Shown: in pieces, positions 34,801-42,530 of the stretch
Layout of the letters: every line of letters starts with the position of its first letter
Position numbering within the stretch: the stretch's first letter is position 1
DNA from: CAWUEX02 sp963921305
Lineage (GTDB): Bacteria > Pseudomonadota > Alphaproteobacteria > Rhodospirillales > Rhodospirillaceae
NCBI GenBank assembly: GCA_963921305.4
Contig: CAWUEX030000003.1
Coordinates: 248,001-312,000 of the forward strand
Direction: 5' to 3'
Length of the DNA: 64,000 nt
Notes under the pieces: generated by a model
Database searches by the model: none
The model's input: the letters and a program-made list of their open reading frames with translations, nothing else
What the model was told of the DNA's origin: nothing
Program-made: the position numbers and the translations under genes

Positions 34801-35322
34801 ACGCTCAGCATCGGCATCACACAACAAAGCCTTCTCCGGCGTCAGAGCGACAGCCATAACGCCGTCAGACAATACAGACAAATCCTCAAGGGTAAGAAAG
34901 CACTGTTGTTTGGGCGCACGCCGCTTGCCCAGCGTCAGTAATTGGCAAAGCCGGGCATAGGCATCACGGGTCACGGGGTAAACCAGCACACTCGGACCGT
35001 CCGGGCTTTCATGGCCATCCTCGCCACCATGATGGCGTAGATTCTGGGGCAATAAATGCCAGTCGTAGGCTTCCTCCCTCCACTGCCACGACTCAACTGC
35101 GAGTAAATCGAGCCGGCACCCTGGAATGAACTTCACACCCGTATCCCGGCAGGCGACATGACTGCGCACAACGCCTGCCAGAGTATTGCGGTCGGTCAAT
35201 GCAACAGCTGCGTGGCCCTGCGCGATGGCAGACTGCGCCAGTTCTTCCGGATGGGACGCCCCGCGCAGAAAGCTGAAGTTACTGGTGACCTGGAGGTCGA
35301 CGTATTGCGGTTCGACGGCCAT
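31867..35322 (-). CDS. dnaE2: Error-prone DNA polymerase III alpha subunit (ImuC/DnaE2)
   Basis: 1151 residues; C-family replicative-type polymerase used in damage tolerance and SOS mutagenesis. The N-terminal PHP domain starts YVDLQVTSNFSFLRGASHPEEL. The polymerase active site PPDIDVDFEHERREEV carries the catalytic Asp pair; GRGSAANSAVCYCLG precedes it. A C-terminal OB-fold region follows (KVIVAGLSICRQRPGSAKGTVFITLEDETG). It ends in a low-complexity Ser/Pro/Arg tail. It starts 6 bases after the imuB stop and shares the SOS-controlled transcript. Confidence 0.96.
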   Translation of the reverse strand: MAVEPQYVDLQVTSNFSFLRGASHPEELAQSAIAQGHAAVALTDRNTLAGVVRSHVACRDTGVKFIPGCRLDLLAVESWQWREEAYDWHLLPQNLRHHGGEDGHESPDGPSVLVYPVTRDAYARLCQLLTLGKRRAPKQQCFLTLEDLSVLSDGVMAVALTPEKALLCDADAERFSQTLRHFKDIFGAALSVGACADARGDDARRLWQIDQFAQQVGAPLVALNDVYMHLPVRRPLLDVLTCIRARCTIDQAGLRLQRNGERHHKPPLEMARLFQNHKGALARTVEVAEACTFSLDELRYEYPVEPVPDGETPQSQLEKLAWEGAAWRYPAGVPEDVANQIRHEITIIGKLGYAPYFLTVHDIVVFARAQGILCQGRGSAANSAVCYCLGVTSVDPASTDLLFERFVSAARNEPPDIDVDFEHERREEVIQYLYQKYGRTRAGLTATVITYRTRSAVRDVGKALGLSEDAISALLGTVWGSSSERIPEQQAREAGLDPEDTRLKLTLDLASQLKGFPRHLSQHVGGFVLTQALLSEIVPVSNAAMQDRTVIEWDKDDIDALGILKVDVLGLGMLTCIRKAFDLIETHHHRHLTLASVPQDDPATYDMVQRADTLGVFQIESRAQMTMLPRLKPATLYDLVIQVAIVRPGPIQGDMVHPYLRRRRGEETIVYPSKALQGVLERTLGVSLFQEQAMSIAIVGAGFSADEADALRRAMAAWRRNGNLEGFRTKFLAGMKQNGYTPEFAERCFKQIEGFGEYGFPESHAFSFALLAYVSSWLKCHYPAAFACALLNSQPMGFYAPAQIVQDAQRHGVVVRPVDINASMWDSTLEPADVPKGVALRLGFRQVKGLKQEESETIVAARGEGYRDPYEVWQKVKEGNRRLLEALEKLARADAFASLKPDGKPLSRRQALWAVKALKDSPLPLFAASDEAQSPPSGMLAGADAVFELPPPLPDLSAGEQVIEDYAALRLTLRDHPLSLLRSRLSARSAITADRLADIPANQKVIVAGLSICRQRPGSAKGTVFITLEDETGVANLIVWPKTFQAFRKPILRASLLYAEGVLQRDGMVIHILAEKLIDMSDLLYHLTESGSSVAAVSARADRLRHNRRSTPRLSRQMQVLANADETISSPPAKHPPGRRRYGSGSSPPAK

Positions 35323-35328
35323 GGCAAA

Positions 35329-37020
35329 TCACGCAAACAAACCATGCAGATACCAGCGCGGCACGGCTGAGACCTCGCACTGCAACGGAAACGGCAAATA
35401 AAACAGCCAGAAGCGCGTTCCGGTCTCGCTTTCCACGCGCCAATAGTCGCGCACCGCCCCACCGTCTTCGCACAGGGCAAAATAGGACTCGCCGTCAGGG
35501 CTGCGATCCGGCGGCAAGGCACCCCGCCACCATGCGCCGGCGATACGCTCCGGTCCTTCGGCGGCGGCAAGACGATAGAGAGAGCGCCGCCACTCAAAGC
35601 CAGGTAACGGCATGCCGCGGGGCAAAGCGCTGTCGGCAGTAACAGGCAAAATCGGTTCAGGTTTTGGCAACAAGTGGATAGGGCGGCTGCCAGGACGTAG
35701 AGCACTAATCTCGCCATGAAGGACACGGCGCTCACGTTCGTCAGTTGCCGACACAACAGGCTTTGAGGCCTTTAAAGGCGGTACAAATTTCACTGCGCGC
35801 TCGGGCACGTGATTGTCCTGGCGAGATGGGCGCACAACCCGCCCTGCCCCAAGCCGACCTTCGAGACGATCCACCAACAGCGCAAGATCACGGCCGGTTG
35901 AAGCCGTATTGGCTTTATCCGCCTCGCCAACCTGTGACATCCGCGCTTGGTCTTGCGCCAGAGGGTCGGTCGCCGTAACGGTGAGCAGCAGGAACTCGAT
36001 GCCGAACCCGGCATCGATGCCGTCGAGTTTTTCACGGAACAGACGGAGCAAATGATTCGATTCGCGCACCGCTTGGCCAGTGCCGATGGCGATGCGCTCC
36101 GCCGTATTGTCGACCCGGAACAGTTCACAGGTGAGACGGCGCGCGCCTTGGCGATCCGTCTCCATACGGTCGCATAGATGTTGGAGTAGTTTTTTAAGTG
36201 CCGCTTCGACGTCTTCCGTCCGCCCGATTGGCTCAGGAAAGGCCATACGGGCCACGTAGGGTACGCGTTCCATCTCTGGCGACAATGGCTCATCAACGCG
36301 GCCCATGAATTGATCCAGGCGCAGGCACACCTCGCTGCCAAAGCGACGGGTCATCTGCGCACGCGGCAAGGCCGTCACGTCTGCCAAAGTGCGCACACCT
36401 AAACGCGCAAGCGTCTCCCGTGTGCGCGGCGTAAGACGCAATCCGGACACCGGCATGTCGGCCAAATCCGAGCGTTGTGTCCCATTGGGCACGACAGCGG
36501 GCGCAGCCGCAGTGGCCCTGCACCGGGCCAGGGCCCATGCAGCACCAAGCGTTTCCGCTACACCCAAGCGACTGTTGAAACCGAGCCTCTCAAGACGAGA
36601 CCCCAGATCGTTCAGCATCGCCGTCTCACCGCCGAACAGATGCGCGCACCCGGTGATATCGAGCCAGAGACCAGCACCGCCGCGGTCATCAAGCCCTTCA
36701 AGGGCTGCCCAAGGCGTGTACCGCCGCGTCCAAGCCAATATCTGGCCAAGACAGGCCCGGTCTGCATCTGTGTCGGCGTCCATGACTTTCAAAACCGGTA
36801 TAACAGCGCGTGCATCGCTGAGGGATAAGCCAGGCTCAACCCCACCCTCCCGTGCGGCAGGGTTAACGGCCGATAAACGCATGGCCCCGGCCTCCGCCGC
36901 GACCACGGCAAAAGGCTGCTCACGCCACGGCGCGTAAGGCGGCTCTCCCCTGCGCGACGGCAACCGGGTCAGCCGGTCGGTCACGAAGTGGGGCAGCCAA
37001 ACGGAGATCACGCGTTTCAT
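35329..37020 (-). CDS. imuB: ImuB, Y-family polymerase-like accessory protein
   Basis: 563 residues. It resembles DinB-type polymerases (RVISVWLPHFVTDRL at the start, then thumb and little-finger regions) but ImuB proteins lack the catalytic acidic triad and act as a hub that brings DnaE2 to the beta clamp. LRLTPRTRETLARLGVRTLADVTALPR is the helix-hairpin-helix segment. Its first 101 bases overlap the end of imuA in another frame, which points to tight translational coupling. Confidence 0.93.
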   Translation of the reverse strand: MKRVISVWLPHFVTDRLTRLPSRRGEPPYAPWREQPFAVVAAEAGAMRLSAVNPAAREGGVEPGLSLSDARAVIPVLKVMDADTDADRACLGQILAWTRRYTPWAALEGLDDRGGAGLWLDITGCAHLFGGETAMLNDLGSRLERLGFNSRLGVAETLGAAWALARCRATAAAPAVVPNGTQRSDLADMPVSGLRLTPRTRETLARLGVRTLADVTALPRAQMTRRFGSEVCLRLDQFMGRVDEPLSPEMERVPYVARMAFPEPIGRTEDVEAALKKLLQHLCDRMETDRQGARRLTCELFRVDNTAERIAIGTGQAVRESNHLLRLFREKLDGIDAGFGIEFLLLTVTATDPLAQDQARMSQVGEADKANTASTGRDLALLVDRLEGRLGAGRVVRPSRQDNHVPERAVKFVPPLKASKPVVSATDERERRVLHGEISALRPGSRPIHLLPKPEPILPVTADSALPRGMPLPGFEWRRSLYRLAAAEGPERIAGAWWRGALPPDRSPDGESYFALCEDGGAVRDYWRVESETGTRFWLFYLPFPLQCEVSAVPRWYLHGLFA

Positions 37021-37711
37021 TGCACCATTCCACAGTCCATGAACGGGGTTTGCCCTGACGGCACCGGTCGAGAGTCAGATTCCACCTTGGCTGACCCAGT
37101 CCGGACCACGCGGGCCGCGCCGATGGCACCGCTCCTACCTGCCAGCGCGTTACTGCAGCACTGGCCGTGGCACCGCTGGACCCAGGCTGAAGCAGGAAAG
37201 CCGTGACGCCTGTGCGCTCAGCCGCAAGCTGCAAACGCCGTTCTACTGTCAGAGACAAAGGTGCGGTTAACGCCCCGGCTACAGCGGCGAGATCGCGGCA
37301 CGCCAGCCCTTCCTCCATCGCCCACAACGCTTCCGTATCATCCCGGGCGCGGACGAAAATGAGATCGCCTTCCGGCAGACCCAGCATGTCGAGACCGGGG
37401 CCGTAGAGACTGTCCACCGGTTTGTAGCGGGGAAAACACCACATCACCCTGCCACGTTCTTTCAGCCGGCCCGTCACCGCCGAGACAAATGCCGCTGCCG
37501 TAGGAGCAAACCCCAACGCGCTCAAATCCGCGTCCGCCCCCACCACATGATGCAGACAGCCAAGCGGCAAGCCGCCCCACGGCAAGGTTTGGTCGATCTC
37601 ACTCACACCCAGCGGCAAGACCCCCGCCTGATCCCTCACCAGATCTTCAATAGCCTGAACCCGGGAGCGCAGCTGGCTGAGTGTGGCTGCTTTCTCAAAG
37701 GATCTGTGCAT
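36920..37711 (-). CDS. imuA: ImuA, RecA-like SOS mutagenesis protein
   Basis: 263 residues; first gene of the imuA-imuB-dnaE2 cassette. SQLRSRVQAIEDL and GVSEIDQTLPWGGLPLGCLHHVVG resemble the N-terminal part of RecA/SulA-like proteins, though the Walker A motif is degenerate. ImuA is reported to modulate RecA in damage-induced mutagenesis. AAGGGA lies shortly before ATG 37711, and a consensus SOS box is centred about 53 bases upstream. Confidence 0.9.
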   Translation of the reverse strand: MHRSFEKAATLSQLRSRVQAIEDLVRDQAGVLPLGVSEIDQTLPWGGLPLGCLHHVVGADADLSALGFAPTAAAFVSAVTGRLKERGRVMWCFPRYKPVDSLYGPGLDMLGLPEGDLIFVRARDDTEALWAMEEGLACRDLAAVAGALTAPLSLTVERRLQLAAERTGVTAFLLQPGSSGATASAAVTRWQVGAVPSARPAWSGLGQPRWNLTLDRCRQGKPRSWTVEWCNETRDLRLAAPLRDRPADPVAVAQGRAALRAVA

Positions 37712-37732
37712 GAACGTCCCTTTCTTGTGAAT

Positions 37733-37754
37733 TTATACAAGTCTTTTTGTATAA
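37733..37754. promoter_or_regulatory. Perfect 8-bp inverted repeat in the imuA promoter region
   Basis: TTATACAA-N6-TTGTATAA lies between the SOS box and the imuA start codon. TGTATAA or TATAAA within it may serve as the imuA -10 element. The symmetry is more than a promoter needs, so a second regulator is possible. Confidence 0.45.
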
Positions 37755-37756
37755 TT

Positions 37757-37771
37757 GTTCTACTTTTGTTC
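37757..37771. promoter_or_regulatory. LexA-binding SOS box of alphaproteobacterial type
   Basis: GTTCTACTTTTGTTC is an exact GTTC-N7-GTTC, the LexA site described for Alphaproteobacteria. It is 46 bases upstream of the imuA start on the minus strand and about 90 bases upstream of the plus-strand gene at 37861, so it should make the imuA-imuB-dnaE2 operon damage-inducible. Confidence 0.88.
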
Positions 37772-37860
37772 TTTTTTGGGTATGAGGTCAAGAGGGATGT
37801 TGTGGGCGCTTGACCCCCGCCTTCCTGGGCGACAGGGTGCGCTAAATCCAGGGGGAGCGA

Positions 37861-38310
37861 ATGAGCCCGACCGACAGCGCAGCGGCGGAGATTGCCGCTA
37901 TCATCAAAGGCATTTTCAACGCCTTCGCCGATCATGATCCCGACGGCATCGACGGCCATATGCATCCGGACTCAACCGTATGGGATGTGTTTACCCCGCA
38001 CCTCATTTGCGGCCAGGCCGAGCGGGATAAATTTCATGCTGACGATCAAAAGCAGATGCAAGCGCGAGGCCCGCTGACCCTGAATGTCGAAGAGCCGGTG
38101 GTAAACACCTGGGGTGATACGGCCATTGCACTCTATTATCTGGAATATTCCTACGCGCCACCGAACGCGGCCTCAGGCCGGGTACGCATCACAGACGTCT
38201 TCCGCAAAGTCGGCGGAAAATGGATGATCATGCATCATCACGAGGGAACCGTACCGGCAGGCGTGCCACCTATTACGGAACCGCCGCCCGACAAGTCCCG
38301 TCGCACATGA
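37861..38310 (+). CDS. SnoaL/ketosteroid-isomerase-like (NTF2-fold) protein
   Basis: 149 residues of one NTF2-like domain: AAIIKGIFNAFADHDPDGIDGHMHPDSTVWDVFTP at the start and GRVRITDVFRKVGGKWMIMHHHEGT near the end. No signal peptide is present. Members of this group include small isomerases, dehydrases and ligand-binding proteins. GGGGAGCGA precedes the ATG. It is divergent from imuA and followed by a CoA-transferase, with which it may form an operon. Confidence 0.8.
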   Translation: MSPTDSAAAEIAAIIKGIFNAFADHDPDGIDGHMHPDSTVWDVFTPHLICGQAERDKFHADDQKQMQARGPLTLNVEEPVVNTWGDTAIALYYLEYSYAPPNAASGRVRITDVFRKVGGKWMIMHHHEGTVPAGVPPITEPPPDKSRRT

Positions 38311-38350
38311 TATATCGCTTTTCTATCAACCAGCCTCACCAAAACTTGTT

Positions 38351-39511
38351 ATGAACACTTCCCTTCCCCTAACGGGCTTGCGCATCATCGAGTTCTGCCA
38401 TGTCGCCGCCGGACCATTCTGCGGCATGGTGCTGGCCGACATGGGCGCCGATGTCATCAAGGTTGAGCCCCCTGGGGGCGACAGCCTGCGCACGTGGCCG
38501 CCAATCTCGGATGGGTTCAGCGAAAACTTTGCATCAGTAAACCGCAACAAACGCGGCATCGCCCTCGACCTTAAATCACCCGAGGACCTTGCCATCGCCA
38601 GGCGGTTGATCTTGTCTGCCGATGCGGTGGTGGAGAATAACCGCCCCGGGGTGATGGACCGCCTTGGCCTCGGCTATGAGTCGCTCAAAGAAGAAAAGCC
38701 AGGACTGGTTTACGCCTCCATATCCGCGTTCGGACAACATGGACCGCGCGCACAAGACGGCGGCTTTGATGTCACCGTTCAGGCAGCCTCCGGCGTGATG
38801 AGTGTCACCGGCGACCCTGAAACCACCCCGGTCAAAGCCGGCGTACCGGTGTCGGACTTTGGCGCCGGGCTATACGCCGCGTTTGCGATCCTTGCGGTTC
38901 TGCGCCGCGTCGCAGCAGGCGGCCCAGGCGGACATGTAGATATGTCTATGTACGCCTCTAACCTGGCCTTCTCCGCCTTACAGACCAGCGAGTATTTCGG
39001 CACCGGGAACGACCCTGTGCGCATGGGATCGCGCCATCCCCGCAACTCTCCTTACCAGGCTTATCCCGCAGCTGACGGACACTTCGTCCTCGCGGCCGGC
39101 AATAACAAACTGTTTGCGTCCGTGTGCGAGGCCATCGGCGAACCTCAGTTGACTGATGACGAACGCTTTCTCAACACCATGGACCGGGCGAGAAACCAGC
39201 TCGACCTGGCAGATATTTTGGAGCCGATCTTCAAAACCAAGACCGTCGAAGAATGGCTGAAGATATTTCGCCCTCTTGGCGTTCCGTGCGAGCCGATCAA
39301 TTCGTATTCCGCCGCGCTGTCCGATCCATTGGTCGAGCACTATGGCTGGGTCAAAGACTTAACGTTGCCGAACGGCCATAAGACAAAGACCTTCGCCAAC
39401 GCGATTGTTCTAACGGGCGAAAAGGATGAAATTCGCCGCGCGCCGCCTCTCCTGGACGGAGACCGCGATGATATTCTCGCCGAGCTTGAGCAGCTGGAAC
39501 GCGAGGCATAG
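38351..39511 (+). CDS. CaiB/BaiF family CoA-transferase
   Basis: 386 residues, third member of the family in the window. GLRIIEFCHVAAGPFCGMVLADMGADVIKVEPPGGD at the N-terminus and the catalytic Asp in GGFDVTVQAASGVMSVTG are clear. HVDMSMYASNLAFSALQ and the C-terminal VEHYGWVKDLTLPNG complete the family pattern. It ends eight bases before the cysteine-dioxygenase-like gene, suggesting a joint transcript for an organic acid pathway of unknown substrate. Confidence 0.9.
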   Translation: MNTSLPLTGLRIIEFCHVAAGPFCGMVLADMGADVIKVEPPGGDSLRTWPPISDGFSENFASVNRNKRGIALDLKSPEDLAIARRLILSADAVVENNRPGVMDRLGLGYESLKEEKPGLVYASISAFGQHGPRAQDGGFDVTVQAASGVMSVTGDPETTPVKAGVPVSDFGAGLYAAFAILAVLRRVAAGGPGGHVDMSMYASNLAFSALQTSEYFGTGNDPVRMGSRHPRNSPYQAYPAADGHFVLAAGNNKLFASVCEAIGEPQLTDDERFLNTMDRARNQLDLADILEPIFKTKTVEEWLKIFRPLGVPCEPINSYSAALSDPLVEHYGWVKDLTLPNGHKTKTFANAIVLTGEKDEIRRAPPLLDGDRDDILAELEQLEREA

Positions 39512-39519
39512 GCCAACCA

Positions 39520-40089
39520 ATGGCAACAACACGGCTCGATCAGTTCGTCGCGACACTCGAGGCCATAGTAGCTAGCAAGCCAACGGAGTCGGACCTGCTG
39601 CCACGGTGCGGTGAAGCGCTCCAGCAATTGATTGGTCACGACGACTGGCTGCCAGAAACGCTTGCGGTTCCGCATCCCGACCACTACTGCCAATACTTGC
39701 TTTACCGGGATCCGGCGGCGCGTTTCTCAATTGTCAGTTTTGTGTGGGGCCCAGGTCAGGAAACCCCGATCCATGACCACCGGGTCTGGGGAGCAATCGG
39801 TATGCTGCGCGGCGCCGAAACAGGTACTGTTTATAAGCGGGATGCGGACACTGGCGCACTCACCGAAGGAGAAACCGCGCGGCTTGAACCAGGCATGGTG
39901 GATTTTGTCTCGCCACGGATCGGGGACATTCATAAGGTCCGCAACGCGTTGGACGATGACATATCGATTTCGATTCACGTGTATGGCGCCGACATCGGAG
40001 CTGTGGAGCGGCGCGTCTACGATCCCGCCACGGGTGAGGCAAAACCTTTTATCAGCGGCTACACCGCCCTGCCGAGCGCACCCTCATAA
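39520..40089 (+). CDS. Cysteine-dioxygenase-like cupin (thiol dioxygenase family)
   Basis: 189 residues. The iron site pattern PIHDHRVWGAIGML supplies two His ligands, and the third is probably His in IGDIHKVRN; SISIHVYGADI follows. These match the cysteine/3-mercaptopropionate dioxygenase family, which oxidise thiols to sulfinates with Fe(II) and O2. Its stop overlaps the convergent Slam gene by six bases. A second protein of similar fold is encoded at 47441-48067. Confidence 0.85.
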   Translation: MATTRLDQFVATLEAIVASKPTESDLLPRCGEALQQLIGHDDWLPETLAVPHPDHYCQYLLYRDPAARFSIVSFVWGPGQETPIHDHRVWGAIGMLRGAETGTVYKRDADTGALTEGETARLEPGMVDFVSPRIGDIHKVRNALDDDISISIHVYGADIGAVERRVYDPATGEAKPFISGYTALPSAPS

Positions 40090-41484
40090 CTCAAACTCTA
40101 CACCGAGCCGCACTTGATGGCGCGTGTAGGAATTAAAATCAATTGAACTGTCGTTCTTGACGAACGAGTAGCTAACAAAAGGCGCCAATCCGGTTCCAGC
40201 GATATGGGGTGCCTTGATGTCCACGCCTGCTGACAAACGCCAGTCACGCCGTTTCGCAGCGAACGCTGGCTGTAGTCCCTCAAAATCCCGAAGCGCGACC
40301 TCTGGGCGCATCGTCGCTTGAAATCCCGAGCTCCAGCGATAAGCGTACGCCGCACCGAAGCGATAGATGGTATTGCGGAGGGGGCGGGCTGCGGAGTCTT
40401 CATGGGCGAGCCCGCCATAAACGTAAAAAGCGGATGACGGTGATCGTGAATGCGTAGCGCGCAGCGTTGCGGAGGCAACGATACCGTCTCGGTCATCGAG
40501 CAGATCGTAAGACACATCTTGCACCGAGATCACACTAGAGATCTGCCAACGCGAATTGAGAGAATAGGCGGCAATACCCTGCCCGCCCCACGCCGTGCTC
40601 AGTTCAGAGCCACCGAACCAACGGCGATAGGCTATCGGCCCAAAGGTCAGCGATGCGTCAGATGAACTCCGTGCCAGCGTGACCTGACCTGTCACCAGAG
40701 AGTCATCAAACCGATCTTGTTCGACATCTGTGTGGCTGATACCGCCGACAGCGCGGATATCCCATTCTTCAGAAAGCGACCACCGGTAGCTTCCCGTCGC
40801 AGAGACATTCGCGCCCCAGGCAGCACGCTCCTGAGCATCAGGTGACAAAGTGAAAGGCAGCCCGAAGAGAGTGACAGTATCCTGATCGGGCCCAGCAGAC
40901 GCGTTGGAGTCGTATAGTGCAGAGGCGACAAAGGAAAAAGTCCACGGCTGGCGTTGACGTGTCGCCGCGATGAGGCGGTCGACATACCCGGAAAGACCAT
41001 CTGACAGATCGCCTTTACGAATCTCTGCAAATTCGGTCCTGGCACGGCTGGCATCACCCATCGCCACCAGCAGCCGCGCCCGTTCGATCCGGATGCGGAT
41101 GAGATTTGGGTTTTCCTCTAATAAGTCGTCGTAAATACTCAGCGCCTGCGCATATTGCTGTTTTCGGATGGCAATTTGCGCTGCGAGGAATTTTTCCTGC
41201 CCAGGGTCGCCGGATCGCCCTTGAATCTGGGTCAGCACACTGAGCGCCTGATCTAGCTCACCAGCGACGATGAGCTGAGAAACAACAGATAGCGCTTGCT
41301 CAGGTGTTAAACGGAGAGAGCGTTGATCCACGCCTGGGCTTTGGTTTGAGTCTGGATTTTCAACGACGGGACCCTGACCAAAAGCTTTGGGAGACGCAGC
41401 AAGGCCGGTGGCGACGAGGCTGGTGACGACGAGGCAAAAGAAAAGCGCTCTACCCGCTTTATGTCGCAAGTAGAGCGCTTCCAT
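40084..41484 (-). CDS. Slam-type outer-membrane translocator (surface lipoprotein assembly modifier, DUF560)
   Basis: 466 residues. An N-terminal signal peptide (ALFFCLVVTSLVATGLAA) is followed by a periplasmic TPR-like domain at about 60-170 (LTPEQALSVVSQLIVAGELDQAL, QQYAQALSIYDDLLEENPN, RIRIERARLL) and a C-terminal beta-barrel from about 180 to the final FEL. That architecture and barrel motifs such as SALYDSNASAGP and RRDWRLSAGVDI are those of Slam/DUF560 proteins, which move lipoproteins or soluble hemophores across the outer membrane. The gene begins 24 bases after the TbpB-like gene ends, so that protein is its likely cargo. Confidence 0.85.
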   Translation of the reverse strand: MEALYLRHKAGRALFFCLVVTSLVATGLAASPKAFGQGPVVENPDSNQSPGVDQRSLRLTPEQALSVVSQLIVAGELDQALSVLTQIQGRSGDPGQEKFLAAQIAIRKQQYAQALSIYDDLLEENPNLIRIRIERARLLVAMGDASRARTEFAEIRKGDLSDGLSGYVDRLIAATRQRQPWTFSFVASALYDSNASAGPDQDTVTLFGLPFTLSPDAQERAAWGANVSATGSYRWSLSEEWDIRAVGGISHTDVEQDRFDDSLVTGQVTLARSSSDASLTFGPIAYRRWFGGSELSTAWGGQGIAAYSLNSRWQISSVISVQDVSYDLLDDRDGIVASATLRATHSRSPSSAFYVYGGLAHEDSAARPLRNTIYRFGAAYAYRWSSGFQATMRPEVALRDFEGLQPAFAAKRRDWRLSAGVDIKAPHIAGTGLAPFVSYSFVKNDSSIDFNSYTRHQVRLGVEFEL

Positions 41485-41508
41485 AGCTTGTGGATAGAGG
41501 GTTGGCGC

Positions 41509-42252
41509 TTAGTCGGCTGACGCCGAAAACCCACCGAAGGCTTCTTCACCGTCGCCAGCGAGCGACCAGAGCCCAGAAGCACTTTCAGTCCCAGATACCA
41601 TGCCGGCAACAGAGCCTGTCATCAGCCCGTCGGCGGTTGCTGCATCGCCTGAGAACAAGGCCGTGTCATCAACGAACGATCCAACTGAAGAAAAATCACG
41701 CCAGGCTGTGGAGCCAACAGCGACGCCCAATCCGTTTTCAGTCACTGTCTGCTGAGTCATGTTCATGAAGGCTGAGGCAACGGTGCCAGATGCGAAGTCA
41801 ACGTCAACACTGACATCACCGTTCACGTCGAACGCCCCCTCATTGCTGATGACCGTTCCGGCCGCAAGACCCGTGAATGTCGCACTGCCAGCCGTTGGCA
41901 GCTCCGGGATCTAGCCTTCGATGTCAGATGCACCTTCGGTAACGGAGTCAAGCGGCGCACCGAACGCTGAAAACGCGATAATGTTCAGAAGGTCGGTTTG
42001 GGCGCGAGGCAAGTCAAGGTCGACAGCCGTCAAGGCGGACGAGCTGACGGAAACGACAAGAGTGTCCGCGCTCTGTTGGCTTTCAAATGAAGAAGGCTCG
42101 CGCGGAATGGCGCTCTCCGGAATGATCACGATGGGGGTATCAAAATTGCCAGCGACAGATTCCGAAGTAGGGAATGGGACAGTTTGAGCGGAGGCTGTTG
42201 TCGCGAGCGCCAAGGTCGCCGCCGACAAAGTGATGAGAGTCTTGTTAAACAT
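41509..42252 (-). pseudogene. Candidate Slam-secreted TbpB-like barrel protein with an in-frame amber codon
   Basis: One frame runs 247 codons from ATG 42252 to TAA at 41509, broken only by TAG at 41911-41913 (codon 114). Before it: signal peptide FNKTLITLSAATLALATTASA, no lipobox Cys, and a 90-residue region without known domain. After it, without shift: PTAGSATFTGLAAGTV, GAFDVNGDVSVDVDFASGTV, DTALFSGDAAT, GSVAGMVSG and GLWSL, the strand pattern of TbpB-type C-terminal barrels carried by Slam substrates. GAGG precedes the ATG. The stop could be a real nonsense mutation, a sequencing error (CAG to TAG), or a readthrough site; only the first 113 residues would be made otherwise. Transcribed with the Slam gene. 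Confidence 0.75.
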
Positions 42253-42387
42253 GTTGTCGTCCTCGATGTGTACGCGGAAGCCGCACATTGAAGTGAGCGG
42301 TGTGGGGGCTTCCCTTACCCGGGCTGACCGCTCGATTGATTTGTCAGGGGTAGGTACGGAACGACGTTGAGGATGGTTCACATTAAC

Positions 42388-42408
42388 AACGTTTATTTAA
42401 ATAACGTT
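42388..42408. promoter_or_regulatory. Near-perfect palindrome upstream of the TbpB-like gene
   Basis: AACGTT-T-ATTT / AAAT-AACGTT is symmetrical apart from one extra T. It lies 136 bases upstream of ATG 42252 in the 278-base gap after the TonB-dependent receptor gene. It could be the operator of an iron- or heme-responsive repressor. It does not match a Fur, Irr or RirA consensus that I recognise. Confidence 0.45.
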
Positions 42409-42530
42409 TTGTGAGATGAGCCCGCAAAGAAATTAGTGCTTATGCGTTGTAGGGTCTAAGTATGAGCACCAAAGAAAAAGATGCTTTCGCGGTGATCTAA
42501 AATTGATTCTGTCTTCGTATGTTTAAGAAG

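Noticed and set aside
42462..42500. A 12-codon ORF (MSTKEKDAF...) between the TonB-dependent receptor and cargo genes
   Set aside because: It is too short, lies on the opposite strand to both neighbours, and lacks a ribosome-binding site.
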